Origin: Acheta domesticus
Lineage: Eukaryota; Arthropoda; Insecta; Orthoptera; Gryllidae
Reading direction: 5' to 3'
DNA length: 64,000 nt
Assembly (NCBI GenBank): GCA_031308135.1
Contig: JAHLJT010008446.1
Location: 166,163,631-166,227,630 of the forward strand
Below, in pieces: positions 43,850-56,606 of this stretch (positions within the stretch are counted from its first letter, which is position 1; each line of letters opens with the position of its first letter). The notes under the pieces are model-generated. The model saw only the letters and a list, made by a program, of their open reading frames with translations, searched no databases and was not told the origin of the DNA. The position numbers were made by a program, and so were the translations under genes.

Positions 43850-43860
43850 TCCAAGTCATG

Positions 43861-45915
43861 TTTGAAGTGCTTTTGTCTGGCAATCTTAAACAAGACTCAA
43901 GATCTTCTATTTTTTATTAATACTTTTAATCCACGAACAGTATTGTCAGAGAATTATTAATAATTATACAGTAACTCTATTGTTACAAACTCGTAGAGAC
44001 TAGAGAGATTAGAACGTTTGTACATACCCCACTCACACACACACACACACACGCCCGTGCGCGAAGTAAATAGGTTCATGGTTCTTGCAAAAAAAAAGGA
44101 GGCTTGCATAAGTGTATGGATCCATTAATATTCTTCAAATCAAGTTTAATATGTATTTTTTTCTATTTTTGAGAAAACCAGATATGGTCTTGAGTAGGAA
44201 GGAAATAACTTGGACGACGAAGCTCCTTTTCTAACCAATGCTTCAAGCCAGCTGACTCCCATTTTTGACACGGAAATACATGGCAATTAATTCGAAATTG
44301 TGGCAATTAATTAGGAATTAATTAACACTTAATTAGCAATAAATAATTTTAAATGTTTCATGTAGGTGTGCTGACATGACTGTTCCAACATGACACACCT
44401 ATATTGCGGAAAACCTGCCTCTAGGGCAACTAAGTAAAAAGCAGTTAAAATATCAAAAAATTATCACACCTTATGGTAGCGCATTGTGCTTAAATATTTG
44501 AAATATATTAAAAATACAAGGTTATATTCCATTTTAAAACCTTTGAAAATACAAGATACAAAGGGTACTCCCGGATAAGATAGTAAAAAGTTAGTATGTG
44601 GTAAAAATAAGTATGATAGTAAATAAAAGGGAGCATGTAAGAAAGTTGGATTATAGAAGAATTATAAAGGCTGGAAATTTAGCTTCTAAAGGGAAGTGAG
44701 TAAGCGGTTTCCAATGTAAGGACCAAGGTAAGGACCACATTGAAATGATCTACTGGGGCCTTTCTGTACTTTCATCGTCTTTGCTGCAAAGAGAGGCCGA
44801 TGGAGAGATTTTGTCTCTGTTCAACTAAGTGCTGCAGCAACTGAATGGAACTTATTCCCATGTCATACCCAAATAGTAACTCAATGCAAAAGCTTCTCAC
44901 TGAGCATCGCAAAAAGTGGTTTGGATTTAATTCACGTGATCGTTTTATAAGAACGACACTTCTTTCATGTTCATCAATGCCACGTTTTTCAAGCAAATCT
45001 GAATTCAAACTACCTGAATAAAACAAGTAAAATACTACAGTCCCTTACAAACGAAACATTCCAAATGACAGAAAATAAGCGCTGGTTTCTTTTTAAATAT
45101 GACAATTTTTAAAATGTTGTTTTGAAGTTTGATGTACTAGTATATTATTTTCAGTTTATTTGTCCTTATAACACATTGTCCTACGAAAATGAGCCGATAG
45201 TTGATTGTACCGGGAGTTATTTATTTTATTTTTTGGAAAAGTATATTTTTAGTCAATTTTATTTTTGGAAAAGTACAGTGTATATTTTCTCGAAGTTTGA
45301 AGCTAATGCGCTACCGCTAGGTGCTAGTGCGCTACCGCTAATGTAATTAACCTTTTTTATATACACATTACTGTTGCAGAGACAATTTTTCCGTAGTATA
45401 ACAGTTAAAAATATTACATTTTTATTCTTCGGCCCATCCTAGTGAATACACTGAGCAGTCTCGTTTGAATTCCAAAATGGGTACGGAATGCGGTTCCGGT
45501 TCTCTCATGAGTGCTAACTGCGCTGCGGCTGAGTCTGCCAGTATGAGGGTGAATGCATGTGAGCACACCATCCAGGACGAGAATCTGTTTTTAACCGAGG
45601 TCCACGGTCCACTTGTACCTGCTGGAAATCTGTTTTTGCCGCCCAACCGACAGCGCATTATTTTCTAGCCATTATCCCAGTATCCATATCTGCTGTGAAA
45701 TAAAATACTAATAAATCTGAAATACTAGGTTGCTTTCATCACAATGAATTTCACCATTGGTGGTGTTTTGTGTTTTCTATTAGAATCATTAAATTTGAAA
45801 TGTTTCTGGTTAGATAAAGATAAAATCAGTCTTCAACTAGAATTATTTCAACGAGTTGTTGTATCTGACTCTACAATTATATACACTCTTTAATTGCCGT
45901 TTCTCTTATTTTTAG
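43861..45915. other. Intron stretch, (CA)n microsatellite at 44033-44052
   Basis: Apart from the CA run, no feature is recognised. A pair of antisense frames at 45422-45668 has a GC-balanced composition, but neither frame shows a domain; it may be a transposon scrap. The T-rich acceptor before 45916 ends the stretch. Confidence 0.4.
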
Positions 45916-46149
45916 GAATTAAGACAATCATTTGATAATGAAACACGTTCCTCAGGACGTCGGTGGTTATTAACTTCCGCTATTGGTGCATCTCCTGATG
46001 TTATTCATTCAGCCTATGATCTTCGTGCCCTTAGTCAGCATCTGGACTACTTGCACATTATGAGTTATGACTACCATGGGTCTTGGGAACCTGTTGCTGG
46101 AGTTAACGCTCCCCTTAGAGGCCAAAGTGATGAAGATGAGCTGAGTGTG
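45916..46149 (+). CDS. Chitinase (GH18), exon with substrate-site MSYDYHGSWE motif
   Basis: A 234-bp, 78-codon exon, phase 0 at both ends, with acceptor tatttttag and donor gtaagg. The product begins ELRQSFDNETRSSGRRWLLT, continues SAIGASPDVIHSAYDLRALS, then LDYLHIMSYDYHGSWEPVAG and NAPLRGQSDEDELSV. MSYDYHGSW is the family 18 MxYD strand that lines the substrate groove. No frame defect. The exon reads through correctly from the previous one (once its extra base is discounted) and into EKTLELLLSSGAKKEKLLLG of the next. Confidence 0.95.
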
Positions 46150-48330
46150 GTAAGGATAATATATTTTTTATTTTATTTGACTTAAGACTATTTTACTAAG
46201 ACTTATAGACTATTATTTGGATAACATTAAATCAGAATATGTAATTCTCTACTATTGCATTTTTTCCGCTCTACCTACGAAGTAAAAGACTTTTATTTTT
46301 TCCCAAGCCCAATCCATGTCATGAATTGCTAATTTATCCATTCTATCCGGTTTCATTCGTCAATCTTTAAAGAACCAAAATCACGGCAGACTCCTAGTGA
46401 CTAGCGTTACGCCCTCCTTTCCTTACCGCCAATTACAGTTGGGAAACGTTTTTGTTCTCAATATTGTATTTGATCATCTCCAATACCCGATACCTCAAGT
46501 TCAGTCTCAGTATCGTCTCGTACATTATTTCAGTAGTATACCTTCCCTTTGCGGCTCTCTCACGCAACCAGTCTTTATAAATAAGGTCTCTAAAGAAAGA
46601 TGTAAACGGAGAGATGACGAATTGCACTTTGACTTCAAAAATATGAAGAATTTGTTTAAAAAACGTGTGTAAATACTCATCTAAAATGCAACCCTCGCGT
46701 CAGGAATTTTGAATCTAATTCACAGTGAATACTCATGTAAAAGCACAGGTCATGCCCATAGTTATCGGAGCTCTGGGATTTGTTCCGCAAAATTTGAGTA
46801 AGAACTTGTTTAAACTCCCTGGTAATTCAAAAGACTGGGAAGTGCAAGAAATCGCTTTATTTGGAACAGTCCACATTTTGCGCAAAGTATTGTAGAGGCA
46901 CCGACAGTCACTGGATCTGCTCCTTAGGTAGCTGGTTGCAACCTGTAATAGATTTTATATTCAGCCGACTCATAACATCTTTAGTCGTGATGTAGTGGAA
47001 TAATAATAATAATGCTAATGATAATCATAGCAATAAAACACAACACACTCGCCAACAAAAAACACTAAATTAATAATTTGTGTATATTATCGCTTATAAT
47101 TTGAAATAAAATGCATTTGAAATCAGTAAAATCTAGAGTAAGTAAATATTGTGCATTTTAAGTAAAGATTACCATATGAACCCATTGCAGTCCCATTTTT
47201 AAACTTGCACCATCTGTTTGGAAACATAAGGATTATTTTAGAATTTTTTCAATTTTTTTGAAGATGAGCATTTTGAAAAATTTCAAAATCAAAATTTTAA
47301 ATTCTAATTTCAAAAACCTTTTGAACACAACCCCTATTGAGTTGTATACCATATAAAAGGCCATAAAGAAAGCTGAAAAATGACACCTGTTCCAGCTCTC
47401 TATCTTAATTTGGTGAGGTTCTACATCAATTTAAAAATTTTCGGGAACCCAATTTTGCAAAATTTTACATGGCTGTATTTCACAAACGGGTGGAAATATT
47501 TTACTCAAAATTTGTAGTTTTCTTATTCTTTATTCACACCACCTATGTGTCAAATTTCATCTGAATCTGAGGTGGTGATGTAAAATGACTGTGTTGATTT
47601 AATATGGAATGACCCTATATTAAAAATACAAATAAAAAAAAAATAACTGTTTTTGTCTGCGTCCACATTAGCAACAAAGGGGGGTTAGGCTGGACAAATA
47701 TTTTTTCAAAAACTATTTAAAATGAATTTAAAAGGAAAATATTAAACCTGCGTATATAGAAAACGTTACAGATGAAATGCTAAGGTAAGCAGCAGGTACA
47801 GAATGTACTTTAATTTAAACAAATAATTTAATTTATAGCAATCGGAAAAGAAAATGTCCGCTCTAGCCCCCCTCTCCACTGTGTTGTCAAATTGTTAATG
47901 TAGTGATGAACAGGAGTTAAAGTTGCAGATCTGTGGACAAATGTGAAGAGATTTTCAAAGTAACTAAGTGTGAAAATTATGTCTTCTAGTGCAAGGAGAA
48001 GTCTTTGAACAGTGTATTAATATGCAGATTTTCAAAGATCCCATTATTAAAATCGATTAATGTCAATCAATCTTTTATTGCTTCCCCAATAATTGCCCGT
48101 TTAGGAAAAACCGTCATATCTCTTGCCAAGTCATCCCTTATTTCGCAGATCAATCCAGATCCAATTGAAACTGTAGGAGGTTTGCGTAATATTTTCCACA
48201 GAACCGAAATACGCGGAAGTCGAAGGAACGACAAAATAGGATGACCAATACAATACGACCTTCTACAATATTCTTTGAAGTACGAGTATTTTTCACTTTA
48301 TGTTGATTTTTTTAAATGCCTTGATTACAG
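46150..48330. other. Chitinase intron (2.2 kb), nothing recognised
   Basis: This is the shortest intron of the visible gene. It has donor gtaagg and acceptor ttgattacag. Small frames only, for example 46397-46672 + and 48005-48244 +, without motifs. Confidence 0.55.
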
Positions 48331-48521
48331 GAAAAAACATTGGAGCTCTTACTGTCTTCTGGAGCTAAAAAGGAGAAACTTCTATTGGGTTTACCTTTCT
48401 ACGGACCGTACATTCATCGCCAGCAATGTTAATGAAAAGCCAAAACTTGGATCTGCAACTCTCAAGGAAGGGTTTTCTGGCCCTTTTACTAAAGAAAAAC
48501 GGATTTATGGGATACAATGAA
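48331..48521 (+). CDS. Chitinase (GH18), exon with LGLPFYGR motif; two surplus bases
   Basis: Acceptor ttgattacag, donor gtgagt. The frame starts EKTLELLLSSGAKKEKLLLG then LPFYG, the conserved GxPxYGR strand. Then the raw frame leaves register (PYIHRQQC then stop). Dropping one C at 48406-48407 restores RTFIASNVNEKPKLGSATLK and EGFSGPFTKE. Dropping one A from the A5 run at 48495-48499 restores NGFMGYNE, which joins in phase 0 to ICAELE of the next exon. The exon is 191 bp, two more than a multiple of three, exactly as required. No in-frame stop or splice defect accompanies these slips. Confidence 0.92.
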
Positions 48522-49390
48522 GTGAGTATAGACCTTACAAAAAGGAAGTTTCTTCCAGATTGACTTCCTAGCGTCCGCAAAGAGCTTTAAGGACCAATTT
48601 CTCAAACGCTTATTAACACATTACGGAGACATTAGTGGTCGTTAACAGTCCGCAAGAGAAAAGTTGCATTTCAAACAACTGCAACTCTCTCTAAATTTCC
48701 TTTAAAGTTAACAGGTGATTTCAGTTGTTAGAACAGTTAACGCTTTGTTAGACAGTGTTTTGGTTCATGTACGAACATACGATCAAAACGGAGGAAAGTC
48801 TGTAACTTTGAAGTTCTAAATCGGATCCTCCACGGTTTTTTTCAGACTCGGATCTTGCAGCAAAATCTGGCAACTTCGATCCGAAATATTTTTCTCGAAA
48901 CGCGGTAGCTAATGCTGTAATAAATCAAACATGTTTACCTTGCGTTTGCCATTGGGAACAGCCAATCCTCACTTAAACAGTACCATTATTTCGTAAACAT
49001 TCTCTCGATGAATAAGCGAAACTAGTATTGCATTACTTTCATACTTTCGATATGTGATTACATAAATTTTAACAGACCTTTTTTTTTCTTCCTCATATAC
49101 TGCTTTGTTGTTAGAGAAAAAATTGTAATGCTGCGGCAAAAAAAGCCATTTTTCGTCACAAAAACTTATGTGATAACGAAAAAGTGAATCATTCTTTTCC
49201 TATATCTACTAAATTACTTTCTGTACCATGTTATTTACTCAGATCCAGGTTTTTGTGGGTCTGGATACCGAAAGTTGTTTATGGCAAAACCTTTGTGTAT
49301 CCATCTCGTTTGATTAATTTGATATATTAGTCAAATAATTGTAAAAACTGAATCCATTTCCGAGGCTATTATGATTTCTAGCAGCAATAA
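48522..49390. other. Start of a 14-kb chitinase intron; possible diverged family A fragment
   Basis: No gene recognised. 49110-49200 (ttgtaatgctgcgg ... ataacgaaaaagtg) weakly resembles the start of the family A repeat. The match is too diverged to be sure. Confidence 0.35.
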
Positions 49391-51557
49391 GTTAAGTCCC
49401 CCGCCCGCGTTTACGAGCGCCGCTCAGGTTTAGCTTGGTGATGGTTCGCCCCCTTACTGCTTCCAAGCCTGCAGGCTGTTCATGTCGAGATGCCACTTAG
49501 AGTCTTCCACTCCTCCGCTTGTGGATCTCAGCCGCAGTGCCTTGGGACCGGCGACCTTTTCCCTTGGCAGCCGCCCAATCTGGGTTCTGGCGCTGAAGGA
49601 GCGGGGCTACTCTTCTGGATTGCATTTTCGTCTGGATCTTCGTATTTGCCTGTCCGGCAAAAGCGGCCTTGGTGGTAACCACGTTACCGTCGGCCTAGCC
49701 AGAAGGGATCATGAGACCATACAAGCACCCTCTCCAACGAGGTCATGCAATCCCAGGTTCGCGTAGGAATGTAGGAATGTAGGGCCTCAAAATGTGGACA
49801 GATGAAAGAGTATACCATTAAAGAGAAAAACGATTCATACAGAAGAAATCTTCATAATTCTAGAGGAAAAATAAAGAGCTGTAAACCGCAAAGACGAAAT
49901 TCTGCAAAGAGTTAGTGAGTAAAAGCCACAGGAGTCTTGGGATAAATTTATCTCAAATATTAAAGAGACTTACACGGCCGACAAACCTTTGCATGCAAAG
50001 CCCTGAAAACATTGTGCAGCGATCAGATCTGGTGAGTTAGATGTCATTAACTGAAGTATGGACAGGTCACTAAAAAAACTTGTGGTATAAGGAATCTCGA
50101 AAAAGAAGGATCACTCCACATTAGTACACATGGTTTGGAAATATATTAATGGGAGAAGGTAACAGAAGTCATTAAAGCGTTAAAATAGGAACGCAACAGG
50201 ATTATAAAATAAATGCTGAGCGTTGGAATGGTTGCGGAATGAGGGCTTTGGACTGTGGCGGAATGCTTCTACAGCTGAGATTGTTACATTTTGTTTAGCA
50301 TGTGCTGAAACAGAGTAAAATACCACAAAATTGGTTGAAGTCGAAAGTAATCCCATTAAAAACAGAGAAAACTATGAGAATTATAGAGCGCGCGTCAGCT
50401 TGTTGGATAGTGTGTGTAAGAATACATAGAATACATAATCAAAGACCAAAAATAATCCTGGTTGCTTAATAGGAGAAAATCAGTGGAATTTAGAAAGGGT
50501 CGCGGCACGATATATGCCATATTTATTATCAAACAGATCTTACGATTGTGAATTTTACTTGAAAAAAAACTCAGATGGCATTTATCGATTTTGAATAAGC
50601 TTTCGATAGCATCAATAGGGCGAAATTATTGAGCATACTTGGTAGAAGAGGTTTACCTTTCCATCTTGTTAATGCTATCAAAAGTCTGTACCTAGGCACG
50701 ACAGTTATTAATATCAGCCAAAGGTTGACGGAAGAAGTTTTAACAAATAAAGAGGTTAGACAGAGTTGTTGTATTTCCCTAATATTGTTTATTTTATATC
50801 TTGACTACATTTTTCACAAAGGGAGAGAATTGTTTAACTCGGTCATTCAAACTAAACCCTGCCCAAATGAAATTAAACCGTCTTGCATACGCATATGCAG
50901 ATTCAGCAAACTGAAGACATGCTGCAAAGAGGGAATTGCAAAATATATGTGAAGATTATAGATTTAAAATATCTACTAATAAAACTAAAGCGCTGCCTTT
51001 TCATGCAAAATCTCCTGTCAGATCGAAAATCGTATTGGACGGGAAGGCTGTAGAGCAAGTGACTAGTTCGAATTACGTGGGATGGTGAAATACCTTTTGT
51101 ATTTGACGACGATGTCACAACAAATTAACAGGTTTAAATATATTTGTGGCACTATTCATACAACTCTGAAACAGAAAACAAGAAAATAAACCAGACATAA
51201 GTTCTATAAGACGATGGCAGTACCAGTATTGTGTGGAAGCGAGACCTGAACTCTCATAAAAGGAGAAATAAATAGAGTAAGAGCCGCAGAAATGAGATTT
51301 CTTTGAGCTGTAAAAGGTGTACTCTTGATGACAAAATTAGGAATGAAGAAAAATGTAGTTACTAATATTGGGTCTTGGAAGATGATCAGTGCCACTAAAA
51401 TGAACTGGTGCAATCATCTGTAGCGAATAAGCAGAAGCCGAATTCCTCGACAGGCAAGGGTCTACAAACCAGCCGGCCGAAGGACTATAGGTCGTCCGAG
51501 TAAAATATGGTTTCCGGAACAGGCAGCCCTGCCTAATCAATGAAATGAAGAAGACCA
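49391..51557 (+). mobile_element. RTE-like LINE, decayed, with GC-rich 5' segment
   Basis: 49391-49770 is GC-rich and has no credible protein; it may be the 5' region. From about 49800 broken frames read linker and fingers. 50570-50830 reads FDSINRAKLLSILGRRGLPF, HLVNAIKSLYLGTTVINIS and NKEVRQSCCISLILFILYLD, the palm with the 'KGVRQGCxLSPxLFxxY' block. 50880-51570 reads ISTNKTKALPFHAKSPV, MAVPVLCGSET and a tail like FLDRQGSTNQPAEGL in shifting frames. Many stops. Assignment to the RTE group is by these phrases and is moderate. Confidence 0.65.
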
Positions 51558-51910
51558 AGATTATTAATGTTAACAATGTAATAGGGTTAAGGTAGGGTCA
51601 CGTGAGACAATTTCGACCTCAGGCTTGATTATTTTTGATGTACAGTTTTGTTTGAGAAACTTAGGTTTGCGACCCAGAGAAACCTGCGAGATAAAAATAA
51701 ATTCTGAGAATTGAGATAACCTCGCAGTCATGGGATGAGTAAAGGAATAAGTAGATGAAGATTTTGGAAAAGATACTGAAAATCGCGAGCATTTATAACA
51801 TTCTCAAACAAAACTGTACATCAAAAATAATCAATCCTAGGGTCCAAAAAGGTCTCGAGTGACCCCTACCGGATACCTATTTGTTATCTATTTGTTAACA
51901 TTAATAATCT
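51558..51910. mobile_element. Foldback MITE with long inverted repeats
   Basis: The left arm starts AGATTATTAATGTTAACAA and the right arm ends in its reverse complement (TTGTTAACATTAATAATCT, ending 51910). The arms extend inward through TAGGGTCAC...GAGAC and GATTATTTTTGATGTACAG with TTTTGTTTGAGAA, so that about 110 bases on each side pair. The loop has no gene. It lies exactly between two LINE fragments. Confidence 0.8.
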
Positions 51911-52930
51911 AGGCTATGGATGGCAATAGAGAAATAAAATGCCAATTCGCAGTAGATTAGAGCCGTTAAAGATTTATACAGTGATAATACGAGCCAAATA
52001 AAAGTAGGGAGAGACATTTCAGCATTATTTCCCGTAAATAATGGTTAACGACAGGGGTGCTGTGTAGCCTCGACATGTTTCAAACACTCCTGAATGAAGC
52101 CCTGAGAAGATGGAGGAAGAAATGTTTACTAACATGGGTATTAAAATTGGTGACTCTATGTTATTCTCTCTACACTTCGCAGATGATCAGGTGGTGTTCG
52201 CTGAAGATGAAGTTGATGCTCTATATATGCTGCGGATATTACATGAAGAGTACTCGGAATGTGGTTTAGAAATAAACCTTAACAAGACTGAGTATATGGT
52301 TGTAGGAGGAAGTACTAAAGATCTGAAACTGGATGATGCTTTGTCAAAAATGCACATACCTTGGTACAAAAATAAATGCAAATGGAGGCAGTATGCAAGA
52401 TATTAAAACAGAATTTCAAAAGGCAGAGTGGTTATACGACAACTACATCCACTGATATGGAAAGATAAGTTAAGTAAGCGTGTGAAGAGGAAATAGTATG
52501 AGACTGTGGTAGAGAAGATTCCCTTTATGGGTCTGAGGTGTGGGAAATAACAAAAGAGAAAAAAAAATCGGCAGCAATGGAAATGGACTTCTGGCGCCGA
52601 AGTTGCGCGCTGACTTTAATGGATAAGTTAAGAACGAAGAAATTAAACGTAAAGCAGAAGTAAGTTTAAATATAATTGACACCATAGAAGTGAAAATACT
52701 AAAATGGTTTGGGCGTATGCAAAGAATGAACGAAGAACGTTGGCCGAAAATACTGTAGAAATGGCAACCAGCTACACATCGAAGAAGAAGACCGAAAGCT
52801 ACTAGGGAGGAGTAGAAGAGGCAATGGTGACAATAGGATTGAGTAGTGAAGACTCCACCGATAGAGAGATACGATGGCTGGGATGCGAGAGACACCCTAG
52901 GGTGTAATAAAACTCGCCGTACTACTACTA
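51911..52930 (+). mobile_element. Second RTE-like LINE fragment, reverse transcriptase and tail
   Basis: 51965-52120 reads KDLYSDNTSQIKVGRDISAL and, shifted, a degenerate 'GLRQGCxxSTLFK' block. The open frame 52110-52406 has SMLFSLHFADDQVVFAEDEV (the FADD catalytic box), then YMLRILHEEYSECGLEINLN and KTEYMVVGGSTKDLKLDD. Further frames give a typical tail (LKWFGRMQRMNEERWPKI). The 3' end ends gtaataaaactcgccgtact followed by three ACT repeats, a common RTE-like terminus. It is a different subfamily from the one at 49391. Confidence 0.75.
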
Positions 52931-53839
52931 ACAAGGATTTTCTAAATTTTGCTGTTTTCTCAGCGAATGCCGTAGCCGAGATCGCAAAAGTCATTTTGTG
53001 AGGGAGCACAGGCCTCCACGACGTCTGATTCCCGGACAAAAAATATAACTTTGCACTTTGTAATGCTGCACACGCATATCTTCAAACTTCCTCCCTTGCA
53101 CACCAAACTCGGATTGATGAAAAATTTTGTGAAGGTGGTGGATAAAAGTGGGCCAGGAAACCTGGCTGGTTTCCTGTACTTAAAGAACAAATTTCTGAGG
53201 ATCAGTTAGGTGAAAATAAGGATGGGTGTATTTGTTGGATCAGAAATCAAGGAGCTTATAAGGGGTCATGATTTCAAGACAAGTTTTGAAAAGTGTTGAA
53301 AGGGCTTCGTAGATTTCGTTTCAAAAGGTCGTAACGAAATTCCTTGCTAACAGAAAAGCTGATACCTATGAAGAAAGAGACTCACTCAATAGTCGGGACT
53401 CCACAATTTTAAAGCTTGGGGATGGAACATGTCTATTAATATTAATTTCCTGCATTCACACTTGGTCTTCTTTTCTGAAAATCTCGGTATTGTAAGCGAC
53501 AAATCTGGTGAGTGATTCCACCAAGAAATTGCAACTATGAACAATTTTTATAAGGGAAAATGGAATCAAAATATTACAGACTAATGCTGGACACTAAAAA
53601 AGGATATAATCAAATTAACGTAAATAATCGTTCAAAATTACTTTCTGTCTGAGATTATATGTAAGATAAGTAAAGAAAACCAAAAACTTAGGTGCGTACG
53701 TTTTAATTGCGTATTACAAAGAAACCTTGCCCGTTACAAATAAATGCTCCACAAATTTGAAATCAGAGCACCATTCTTCATAAGAAACAGTCATTATTTT
53801 CCAATTAACAGAGAAAAAGCTAAATTTTGTCGCTAGTGT
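52931..53839. other. Intron sequence, nothing recognised
   Basis: Small frames on both strands without motifs. AT-rich. Confidence 0.45.
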
Positions 53840-54140
53840 TATCAGGAAATATCAGTTTTGGAGAAAATTGGCTGAACGGTTTAGGCGCTAGCGTTGACCA
53901 CTGACAGACCGACAGAGACGTTTTACTTCAATCGATTTTTCGGTATTAAGAACCCACATAACTTGGATTCTGAAAACAACGTGTTAGAGAAAGTACTTTG
54001 TTGTACTTAAAAGCAAGATTTATCCACTTTTTCGTTCTCAGGGCTCGCCAATACAAGTTTCTGTCGAACATTCGCCTTTTCCCGGCTCACCATTACAATA
54101 CTTCATTTTCTTACTAAGAAAGGACGAGAATGTAAAAATG
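53840..54140 (-). repeat. Repeat 'family A', 5' part on the - strand
   Basis: Reverse complemented, this stretch reads acattctcgtcctttcttag (decayed terminal hairpin), then aacgaaaaagtggataaatc, AAAAATCGATTGAAGTAAAA, GTCTGTCAGTGGTCAACGCT and GCCTAAACCGTTCAGCCAAT. The order and spacing are the same as in the + strand copies at 22337 and 36181. Confidence 0.7.
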
Positions 54141-55359
54141 GTGCTCATTGGAATAATGATCACCATATTTGGAATGAAGACACAATAAATGACAATGGAA
54201 TAATGTCATTTATTGTATCTGTTTTGCAGACATAGGAATATTTTTTCTGAGAAGAGAACTAGATATTCATGATCAGCATGTATTCACGTTATGGCCGGTT
54301 TAAGATAGAAGCTAATGTAGCATGTGCCATCGCCCTCACACTTTTGAGACTTTTTGCAGATTTACAGAAGCTTAGTTCACAAAAAATTGGAATTATAAAA
54401 TGAATTAAATACAGTTTATTAACACTTTTCAAGTTATTAATCAGTGAGAAGTGGAACTTTTCCTTTTATTTAAATGTATTCAGTTTTGTTTTATTTTTGC
54501 AAAGCGTAATTATTATGTCATCCCATCATTAGTGATAATGACAATGTCACACAAGTTAGAAATATAACATATCTGGAGAATCTACTGGACATAAAGAGAT
54601 ACAACATTACAAGACTTTTCCTCCTTTTCACCACCAATTACAATGTTAACTAAGAAATAGTTAATTAATCATACCTTAAATGATAATTCAATGACCAAAT
54701 ATTTACAGACTTGTTTTTTCCTCTTAAATTCCTGCTCTAACAAATATTTCAAGAAACATTGTTTTTTAAAGATGAATGTATAGGGATAGTAATAGAATAA
54801 CTCCTAAGATATCATTGTTATTAAATAATATAATATAAGGAACATCACATTCTTCAGTTGAAACATAATTAACAGTTAAATAAAATATTATATTATTTCT
54901 TCAAGCACCTGATGAATGTTCCAATCCAAGAATTGAAATATTGTCATCACCTAATGAAGGTTCCAATTCAAGAACTAGAACATTGTGCAAATTTAAGATT
55001 ACTTTATTCAACTATACCTCTGCTAAGAACCTATGATTTGTTATTATACTTGATTTTTTGGTTTATTATAACCTCAATTTATTGGTAAAAAAATAGCATA
55101 TACTATAACTCAAATTATATTGTCTTTCATACACGTCATAATTCATGATTACGTTTGCACACTGATGTTCTAGTTTTATGTCTGCTTCAGTCGCACAGCT
55201 GCTATACTTTGTCAATCTATCACTGTCAATTCCATAATTTCTTATTTTTACAGGGCTAATGATAATTGTAAGGTTAGAAAGCAGTATTTTAAGTATTGTT
55301 AGGGAATATTGATTATTATCTCTAAGTTGTAGACCTAATACTTAATAACAATGATTTGT
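54141..55359. other. AT-rich intron sequence, nothing recognised
   Basis: No reading frame of note. A short direct repetition (gatgaatgttccaat / atgaaggttccaatt near 54911-54972) is the only structure seen. Confidence 0.45.
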
Positions 55360-55363
55360 TATA

Positions 55364-56606
55364 AGGTAACGGGGCTAACATTGCCACATCTTTGTTTCTT
55401 TTAAAGTTCTACTTCGTTGCACCAATCTTTAACAATAATTATATTGACAATATAATCCTTCACAAAAGTACAATGTTTCTTTAAAATATTGAAGACATAG
55501 CTTCCATCATTTGGAAGATTTTATTACTTTCTTAAAAGCAAGGAAAGTGGCAATGTTATCCCCACAGGCGTCAAACATTGCCACCTCTATTTATTTGCAA
55601 GTCTATGGCAATGTTTAAATGTGTGAGAGTTGAACAGGAAGCAGAAATCCATAAATCTGCATCAGAACAATATTAGTCTTTGGTTTTTGACAGTTTAAAT
55701 ACTCTAAACAAAGACAAATATTCCTTGAGAACTTAGTCTAAAAAAGTTTTATTAACTGTTTAACATTGTGATAAAATTCGGTAGGGAATAAATGTTTTCT
55801 CCTTTTTATATTTAGTCCGGGAAGTTCAGCAACAATATCGTATTTTGGCATATCACACTCATCCACTCATGTAAAGTGGATCTGCTAAATCCATACAGTT
55901 CAGTAACTTTTTCCTACATAGTTTTCCACTATTTCCTTTTTCCATTGCTTAGTGCATTTTAACTTCATCGTGGGTTTGTAAACTTTAGGTATTGGATTTT
56001 TTATTTGTCTACGTAGCAAAGTTACAGTGCAAGTATGGCGACAACAAAAAATTAATTTTGTATCAAATATTGATTGTAAACATTGTTACGGAAACTTGTA
56101 AACATTGATTAATTACAAGTCATATGCTTTACAAATGATATAAACAAACTCACAAATGTCAATTGTTTCAATGTAAGAATTTCTTCTCAAAGGATATTAG
56201 GGGTAGGGGCAAGACGGCCAGAATGGCAATGTTAGCCTGAAAGCAGTCTCTGCTGTTAAAAATTATTCATTACAAACAAGAGAAAATGTATTAAGTCACG
56301 ACATAGCATGCCTAGAACATGTCATATTTTCTTATCCATGACGTTTATTTCAACTCAATTAATCCAAAATTAACGAAGTTTCGATTACATGATTTGGCTG
56401 TATCACAATACACCTTACATATTTACGGACATTTTAGGTTACAACTGTAACCCAATGCAACAAACAATTGTATATCATGTTTGTAAGTAAGGTAGCTAAC
56501 TATGGGAATTCAGCAAGCAAATACATTTACGATACAGACTGTGCTACTTACATTTTTTGGAGTTGTGGCAATGTTTCACCCATGGCAAAGTTACCCGTCG
56601 GTACCT
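55364..56606. mobile_element. Non-autonomous element with TATA duplication and repeated GGCAATGTT words
   Basis: TATA at 55360-55363 and 56607-56610 flanks the element. The left end reads AGGTAACGGGGCTAACATTG and the right end, reverse complemented, reads AGGTACCGACGGGTAACTTT followed by GCC. The ends are similar but imperfect. The word GGCAATGTT or its complement occurs at about 55376, 55549, 55574, 55607, 56225 and 56567, a density unlike the flanks. No protein is encoded. The superfamily is unknown. Confidence 0.55.

Larger units (their letters stand above)
39170..43860 (-). mobile_element. R4/Dong-like LINE remnant, split by a DNA transposon
   Basis: The reverse transcriptase part (43849 to about 43045) and the C-terminal part (about 39990-39170) read in the same direction and belong together in this LINE type. 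Between them is the transposon at 40174-42882. The element type is inferred from the characteristic phrases listed under the two pieces. Many frameshifts and stops are present. Confidence 0.65.

Noticed and set aside
45422..45668. Paired antisense frames of 67 and 78 residues
   Set aside because: Neither has a recognisable domain, and their position inside an intron with no splice signals gives no support.
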